Source of the DNA: Rhodoferax ferrireducens
Lineage (GTDB): Bacteria > Pseudomonadota > Gammaproteobacteria > Burkholderiales > Burkholderiaceae_C
NCBI RefSeq assembly: GCF_003347515.1
Contig: NZ_QEII01000300.1
Coordinates: 62,001-126,000, forward strand
Direction of reading: 5' to 3'
Length of the DNA: 64,000 bases
A program made the position numbers and the translations under genes. The notes under the pieces are model-generated. The model was not told the DNA's origin. It ran no database searches and saw nothing but the letters and a program-made list of their open reading frames with translations. This document shows positions 55,096 to 64,000 of the stretch, in pieces (position 1 is the first letter of the stretch; each line of letters begins with the position of its first letter).

Positions 55096-55124
55096 TTCGG
55101 TTATCCGAACGATCTTTGATCGTT
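55096..55124. promoter_or_regulatory. Tandem palindromes upstream of the dctA promoter
   Basis: Two palindromes abut here: TTCGG-TTAT-CCGAA (55096-55109) and AACGATC-TTT-GATCGTT (55108-55124, perfect 7-bp arms). The first recurs before dctB with one change. They lie immediately upstream of the -24 element, closer than the usual enhancer distance for a sigma-54 activator. Confidence 0.55.
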
Positions 55125-55279
55125 TTCATCTGTGAATTGGACGAGACTTTGTAGATTCCCGCTTGCTCAGTTTTGCGCCGAGCATGTCGGGAATGGGTCC
55201 GTTAACTTACCGGAACAGCAGCAGCGAACCGGCTATTGCGGCGCTTAGGCACTCACAGAAGAATCGCAGTCATTGCACG

Positions 55280-59033
<3,754 letters not shown>

Positions 59034-59034
<1 letters not shown>

Positions 59035-62000
59035 CAGCCCACCTCCGCCATCGAGACCGCCGCATCCATGTCCACCGCCACGATGCGCGACACGCCCTGC
59101 TCCTGCATGGTCACGCCGATCAGCTGCTCGGCCATTTCCATCGCAATCTTGTTGTGACTGATGAACAAAAACTGGGTTCCCTTGCTCATGCTGGACACCA
59201 GCTTGGCATAACGCTCGGTATTGGCGTCGTCCAGCGGCGCATCGACTTCGTCGAGCAGGCAGAACGGCGCCGGGTTGAGCTGGAAAATCGCAAACACCAG
59301 CGCGATGGCGGTCAGCGCCTTTTCGCCGCCCGAGAGCAAGTGGATGGTCTGGTTTTTCTTGCCCGGAGGCTGGGCGATGACCTGCACGCCGGAGTCCAGG
59401 ATTTCTTCACCGGTGATGACGAGCCGGGCGTTGCCACCGCCGAACAGCTCGGGGAACATCTTGCCGAAGTGCTCGTTGACGGCGTTGAACGTGCCGGACA
59501 GCAATTCGCGGGTTTCACCGTCGATCTTCTTGATCGCGTCTTCCAGCGTGGTCATGGCTTCTGTCAAGTCAGCGGTCTGGGCATCCAGAAAGTTCTTGCG
59601 CTCACTGGCTGCCGCCAGTTCATCGAGCGCCGCCAGGTTGACCGCGCCCAGGGCAGCGATGTCGCGGTTGAGGCGGTCAATCTCGCCCTGCATGCCGCTC
59701 AGGCGCACGTTGCCCTCCGTCAGGGATTTGGCCACCGCCTCCAGATCGGCCTGGGCGTCGGCGAGCAACTGGGTGTACTGCTCATAGCCCAGGCGCGCGG
59801 CCTGTTCCTTGAGCTGAAATTCGGTGATGCGCTGGCGCAAGGGGTCGAGCTCACGCTCCAGCTGCAGACGGCGCTCGTCGCTGGCGCGCAGCTTGGCGGT
59901 CAGGTCGTCGTATTCGCTGCGTTTGGCACCCAGCGCCTTTTCGCGCTCCAGTTTGGCCGCCAAGGCGTCCTGCAAACCGCCCTGCGCTGCCGCATCGTTC
60001 AGCCGCGCCAGTTCTTCATGGGCTCTTTGGGCTTCAGCCGTGACGGAATCTGCCTGTTGCGCTGCAGTTTCGATAGCGCGCGACAGCTCGGCCTTGCGGG
60101 CGTCGAGGCTGCGCATGGAAAAAACCGCCTCCTGCGACTGGCGCTCCAGGCTGCGTTGCTGCTCGCGGCATTCGTTGAGCTTGCGTTCGGCGCCCATTAC
60201 GCGTTCGTCCAGCTGGGCGTGGCGCTCCTGGGTGTCGGCCAGCTGCATGTCCAGCTCTTCAAAGCGCCCCTCTGCGGTCACGCGGCGCTCCTGCAAGTCG
60301 GCCAACTGGGCGTCGACTTCGGCCAGGTCAGCGGCAATTTGCGCACTGCGCACCCGGGCCTGGTCGGCCAACTGCGTCAGCCGCAAAGTTTCCACCTGCA
60401 ACTCATGCGCGCGGCTTTGGCTCTCGGCGGCTTCGCGGCGAATTACCACCAGGCGTTGCGACGCATCGGCGTAGGCCGCCTCGGCGCGCACCAGTGCCGA
60501 GCGGGACTCATCGCTGATCACGGCCTGTGCCCGAAGCTGCTTCTCCAGGTTTTCAATTTCCTGGGCGCGGGCCAGCAAGCCGGCCTGCTCCGAGTCCTGC
60601 GCGTAAAAGCTCACGCTGTAGGCACTCACGGCGTGGCCGGATTTCACAAAAATCATCTCGCCCGGCTGCAACTTGTCGCGACTGGCCAGGGCATCTTCAA
60701 AACTGGGGGCAGTGAAACAGCCTTGCAGCCAGTCTGTCAGCACGGCTTTCTGACCCGCGTCGCTGATGCGCAGCAAATCGGACAGGCGCGGCAATACGGC
60801 GGTCTTTTCGGGCATTGCTGCCAATGGCGGGCTGTAAAACGCCAGCTTGGCAGGCGGTGCGTCATTGCCAAAGGCGCGCACCATCTCCAGTCGCGACACC
60901 TCCAGCGCGCCCAGGCGCTCACGCAAGGCACCTTCCAGGGCATTTTCCCAACCCTGCTCAATGTGAATGCGGCTCCACAAACCCTGCATGCTGTCCAGGC
61001 CGTGCTTGGCCAGCCACGGCTGCAGCTTGCCGTCGGTCTTGACCTTTTCCTGCAAGGCCTTGAGTGCCTCCATGCGCGCCGATAAATCCGCCTGCCGGGC
61101 GGATTCGGTGTTGACGGCCTGTTGCTGCTGGCGCCGGTTGTCGTCCAGTTGCGGCACGGTCTCCTGCAACTCGTGCAGGCGGGCCTCAGCAATGCTGGCG
61201 GTCTCCTGGGCCTGATCCAGCTGGCTTTGCAAATTGAGCAGCCGGGCTTCATCGGGCGCCGCCAGCGCGTTGCGGTCGGCGCTCAGGCGTTCGCGGCGCG
61301 TGGTGAACTGGCGCGCTTGTTCCTCGATGCTGCGCTGGTCCGCAGCGAGCACCTGAATTTGCTGCTGCACCTGGCCGACACTGGCGCGCTGCTCGTTGGC
61401 GCCTTTTTGCGCCAGCCGCAAAGCCTCTTCCAGATCGGGCAATTGCTGGGCCTGGTCTTCCACCTGGGCGGACAGCAGTTCGGTTTTTTCTTCGCCAACC
61501 ATGGCCAGTTCGAGCAGACTTTCAATTTCTGCCTGCGCATCATCCTTGCGGGTGGCCCATTGGGCGGTCTGCTCCTTGAGCGTGATCAGGCGCTGCTCGA
61601 CGCGATGGCGGCCTTCCACCACAAAACGAATCTCGGCTTCCAGCCGGCCGACCTCGGTACTGGCCTCGTACAACAGGCCTTGCGCCTGGTTGACCTGATC
61701 GCCGGCCGCGTAATGGGCCTGGCGCACGGTCTCCAGCTCGGCCTCGATGTGACGCAAATCCGCCACCCGGCTCTCCAGCGCATTGACCGCGCCTTGCGCG
61801 TCCGCCTTGACCTTGGCCTGATCGGCCTCGGACTCGGTGCGCTTGAGAAACCAGAGTTGATGTTGCTTGAGCGTGACGTCGGCCGTGAGCGCGTTGTATT
61901 TCTTGGCAACCTCGGCCTGCTTCTCCAGCTTTTCCAGATTGGCGTTGAGCTCGCGCAGGATGTCTTCCACCCGGGTCAGGTTTTCACGGGTGTCCGAGAG

Positions 62001-62549
62001 GCGGTTTTCCGTCTCGCGGCGCCGTTCCTTGTACTTGGAAACACCGGCAGCCTCTTCCAGAAACAGGCGCAGCTCTTCGGGTTTGGACTCGATGATGCGG
62101 CTGATGGTGCCCTGGCCGATGATGGCGTAGGCGCGTGGCCCCAGGCCTGTGCCCAGAAAAACGTCCTGCACATCGCGGCGGCGCACCGGCAGGTTGTTGA
62201 TGAAGTAGCTGCTGGTGCCGTCGCGCGTGAGCACCCGCTTGACGGCAATCTCGCCGAACTGGTTCCACTGGCCACCGGCGCGGTGGTCGGCATTGTCAAA
62301 CACCAGTTCCACACTGGCGCGGCTGGATGGTTTGCGGGTGTTGGTGCCATTGAAAATGACGTCCTGCATCGACTCGCCACGCAGTTCCGACGCCTTGGAC
62401 TCGCCCAGCACCCAGCGCACCGCATCCATGATGTTGGATTTGCCGCAGCCATTGGGCCCCACCACGCCCACCAGTTGCCCCGGCAGCATGAAATTGGTCG
62501 GTTCAGCAAAAGACTTGAACCCTGATAACTTGATGGAATTAAGACGCAC
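59034..62549 (-). CDS. smc: Chromosome segregation protein SMC
   Basis: A 1171-residue condensin ATPase. The N-terminal head has Walker A GPNGCGKSNIMDAV. Long coiled coils flank a hinge near residues 510-640 (ALEGALRERLGALEVSRLEM; EMIFVKSGHAVSAYSVSFYA). The C-terminal head has the signature LLSGGEKALTAIALVFAIFQ and Walker B APFCLLDEVDAPLDDANTER. It compacts and segregates the chromosome with ScpAB. The start is a GTG at 62549 giving RLNSIKLSGFKSFAEPT; no strong ribosome binding site precedes it. Confidence 0.96.
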
Positions 62550-62663
62550 GGATCACTGGGGCTACAAAAGCTGTTGATTTGACGGAATCAGGGGCTGGCG
62601 AGCAGCCTGGGCAGGAAGGCGTCATGATAACTTGAGCCATGAATGCACAGACCCGGTCTGGCG

Positions 62664-63632
62664 CTATTTCAGGAAGGCGGCCAGCTCGGACACCACTTCG
62701 TCCTGATGCCCGACCCATAAATGCCCCCCACTGGGGTAGCCGATGAAGCGGGCGCCGGGAATGTGCTCGGCGGTGTAGCGGGCGCCATCGAAGGTTCCGA
62801 ACAAATCATCGGCCATGCTGATCACGAGCGTCGGCACGGCGATCCGTTCCAGTTCGTAACGCTGGAGCGAGGCGGTAATCGCCGCGTCATTGAGCAAGCC
62901 CAAGCGGCGCGGCCTGACGGGCAGGATGAGCTCCAGAAAATCGCCAACACGGGCCTGCTCGGCCGCGCTGGCCTTCTCCACCACGGCCAGCGGTGTGGCC
63001 AGAATCGCCTCCGTCAGCGTTGATCGGGCAAACCGGATCGACGCCCAGAAGAGAAAGTCAGACTTGAGCGCGGTCTCGAATATGAAGTCGGTCCCCACCG
63101 GGGTCAGCATCGGCGGGGCATTGGCTGGCCGCGGCACGTAGGCGGCGGGAACGAGAAGTGCCGTGGCACGGCACCGGTCGGGATGACGCAGTGCAAACTG
63201 CATGGTTGAGGGTGCACCGGCGGAAACGCCAATGATTGCCGCACGCGGGATGTTGAGTGCGTCAAGCAGGCAGGCGTGGGCATCGGCTTGTGCGGACGCC
63301 GTGGCATCTTCCTTGGGCAGTGGGGTGCGAAGATAGCCGAAGCGGGACATTGCGATGATGCGAAAACCACGGCTAACCAGTGCCTCGCCAAAGGCCAGAC
63401 TCTGGTCGTAACCACCACCGGCACCGTGCACCAACAGCACCGCAGGACCATCTCCGGCGAGCGCATATTCAATGGGGCCACACGGTGTCTGGACGATTTG
63501 GCTGCCTGTGGCGATGCGCAGGCGCGCCTGCTGAATATCGCGTTGATAGCTTGTGAAAATGACCCAGATCAACCCAGCGAGCAGAATCCCGAGAAGAACA
63601 AGGACGATATGCCAGGTACGTGTACTTTTCAT
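62664..63632 (-). CDS. Alpha/beta-hydrolase, membrane-anchored
   Basis: A 322-residue protein. The ATG at 63632 begins a membrane anchor (IVLVLLGILLAGLIWVIFTS) facing a periplasmic or cytoplasmic catalytic domain. The alpha/beta-hydrolase core is VLLVHGAGGGYDQSLAFGEA (oxyanion hole), nucleophile elbow GVSAGAPSTM (GxSxG), the acid residue in the SMADDLFGTF region, and the histidine in PSGGHLWVGH. Substrate unknown. It is separated from smc and stands alone. Confidence 0.82.
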   Translation of the reverse strand: MKSTRTWHIVLVLLGILLAGLIWVIFTSYQRDIQQARLRIATGSQIVQTPCGPIEYALAGDGPAVLLVHGAGGGYDQSLAFGEALVSRGFRIIAMSRFGYLRTPLPKEDATASAQADAHACLLDALNIPRAAIIGVSAGAPSTMQFALRHPDRCRATALLVPAAYVPRPANAPPMLTPVGTDFIFETALKSDFLFWASIRFARSTLTEAILATPLAVVEKASAAEQARVGDFLELILPVRPRRLGLLNDAAITASLQRYELERIAVPTLVISMADDLFGTFDGARYTAEHIPGARFIGYPSGGHLWVGHQDEVVSELAAFLK

Positions 63633-63875
63633 TTTGAGCTTACCCCCGACAAACGTACGCCACAGCCTCTGATTAAATGCAGCGCCCGGACATGACGAAG
63701 TGAGAAAAATCAAAACCACTCCAGTCAACAGGCGAAGCGACCCTGAGGCAACCACGGCAACACATGAACAGCGGTCTTCTTAAATACTATTCTTTTTATA
63801 GCTACATACGCAATGAATACAAGGGCTAGAGGCCTATTTCATATAAAAATCATATTACGCGCATACAAAGGCGAT
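63633..63875. other. Intergenic region with a repeat copy
   Basis: This gap between the hydrolase gene and the exporter fragment holds no gene. It includes the interspersed repeat copy at 63785-63845, which ends GGGCTAGAGGCCTATTT, with AT-rich flanks. Confidence 0.6.
63785..63845 (+). repeat. Interspersed repeat copy E, intergenic
   Basis: The core reads TATAGCTACATACGCAATGA and ends ACAAGGGCTAGAGGCCTATT. It is the only full copy in this window outside a gene; it has the same orientation as copies A, B and D. Confidence 0.75.
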
Positions 63876-64000
63876 TTAGCGGTCTGTGGAAGCTACCGGA
63901 CCGGGCGCCGCGGTACGTGTGACCAGAAAAACACCCGGCAAAATCAGGGCCGCACCAGCGAGATGGTGCCAGCCCAGCGGCTCATTGAGCACACCCCAGG
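63876..64000 (-). CDS. EamA/DMT-family transporter, C-terminal end (5' beyond window)
   Basis: Forty-odd residues at the right edge read WGVLNEPLGWHHLAGAALIL followed by a PGVFLVTR segment and a short tail APGPVASTDR before a TAA stop. This is the last helix of an EamA-type (RhaT/drug-metabolite) exporter, where the segment LNEPLGWHHLAGAALIL is typical. Substrate unknown. The start is outside the window. Confidence 0.75.
   Translation of the reverse strand, partial: WGVLNEPLGWHHLAGAALILPGVFLVTRTAAPGPVASTDR

Larger units (their letters stand above)
54910..55279. promoter_or_regulatory. dctA leader and regulatory region
   Basis: This 370-nt stretch separates dctA from def and holds no credible gene. 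On the minus strand it contains a sigma-54-like promoter (see separate entry), a palindrome shared with dctB, and a second palindrome AACGATC-TTT-GATCGTT at 55108-55124. The predicted transcript would have a leader of about 155 nt before the dctA ATG. Confidence 0.55.

Noticed and set aside
59154-62525. Two long plus-strand open frames opposite smc
   Set aside because: They mirror the smc coding sequence and show no domain or ribosome binding site.

Overview
The window looks like a chromosomal segment of a betaproteobacterium of the family Comamonadaceae (Rhodoferax/Polaromonas/Acidovorax-like). The evidence is a phasin gene, orphan Bug/TctC-type binding proteins, the gene order smc-zipA-ligA-def, long purL and glnD genes of betaproteobacterial type, and a short interspersed repeat ending in GGGCTAGAGGC that I associate with this family. 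I see no rRNA, tRNA, CRISPR array, prophage or complete insertion sequence.

Layout. (1) 1-7.7 kb: a minus-strand operon for a dipeptide/oligopeptide-type ABC transporter, a D-serine-dehydratase-like amino acid deaminase and an RpiR-family regulator (cut by the window edge), with a divergent ridA; probably uptake and deamination of an amino acid or dipeptide. (2) 7.8-13 kb: a BamE-like lipoprotein, a large CHASE-PAS-GGDEF-EAL c-di-GMP protein, and a di-haem peroxidase paired with a YtkA/FixH-like lipoprotein. (3) 13-16.3 kb: a Bug binding protein, a threonine-synthase-like PLP enzyme and a divergent LysR regulator with a palindrome abutting its start codon. (4) 16.4-21.1 kb: phasin, several small stand-alone genes, a scar holding two decayed gene ends (an FAD oxidoreductase start and a higA antitoxin end), and a serine hydrolase. 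(5) 21.1-25.3 kb: purL, carrying two in-frame copies of the interspersed repeat.

(6) 25.4-36.2 kb: a LysR gene followed by a tightly overlapping nine-gene plus-strand operon: a second peptide-type ABC transporter (five genes), two D-2-hydroxyacid dehydrogenases, an unrecognised 410-residue protein and a uronate-dehydrogenase-like SDR. This is the best candidate for an undescribed catabolic system. (7) 36.2-46.6 kb: a ten-gene minus-strand operon: an orphan Bug protein, a D-threonine/3-hydroxy-D-aspartate aldolase-type enzyme, a class II aldolase, a 3-hydroxyisobutyrate-dehydrogenase-like enzyme, an N-acyl-D-amino-acid deacylase, a second fold-III PLP enzyme, an ornithine-cyclodeaminase/iminosuccinate-reductase-like enzyme and a complete TRAP transporter. 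It reads as a pathway for N-acylated or beta-hydroxylated D-amino acids.

(8) 46.8-50.3 kb: map and glnD. (9) 50.3-55.3 kb: a C4-dicarboxylate module, dctA-dctB-dctD, with a likely sigma-54 promoter and a 14-bp palindrome present before both dctA and dctB. (10) 55.3-62.6 kb: the housekeeping operon smc-zipA-ligA-def, with another copy of the repeat inside ligA. (11) 62.6-64 kb: an alpha/beta hydrolase, a further repeat copy, and the end of an EamA-type exporter cut by the window edge.
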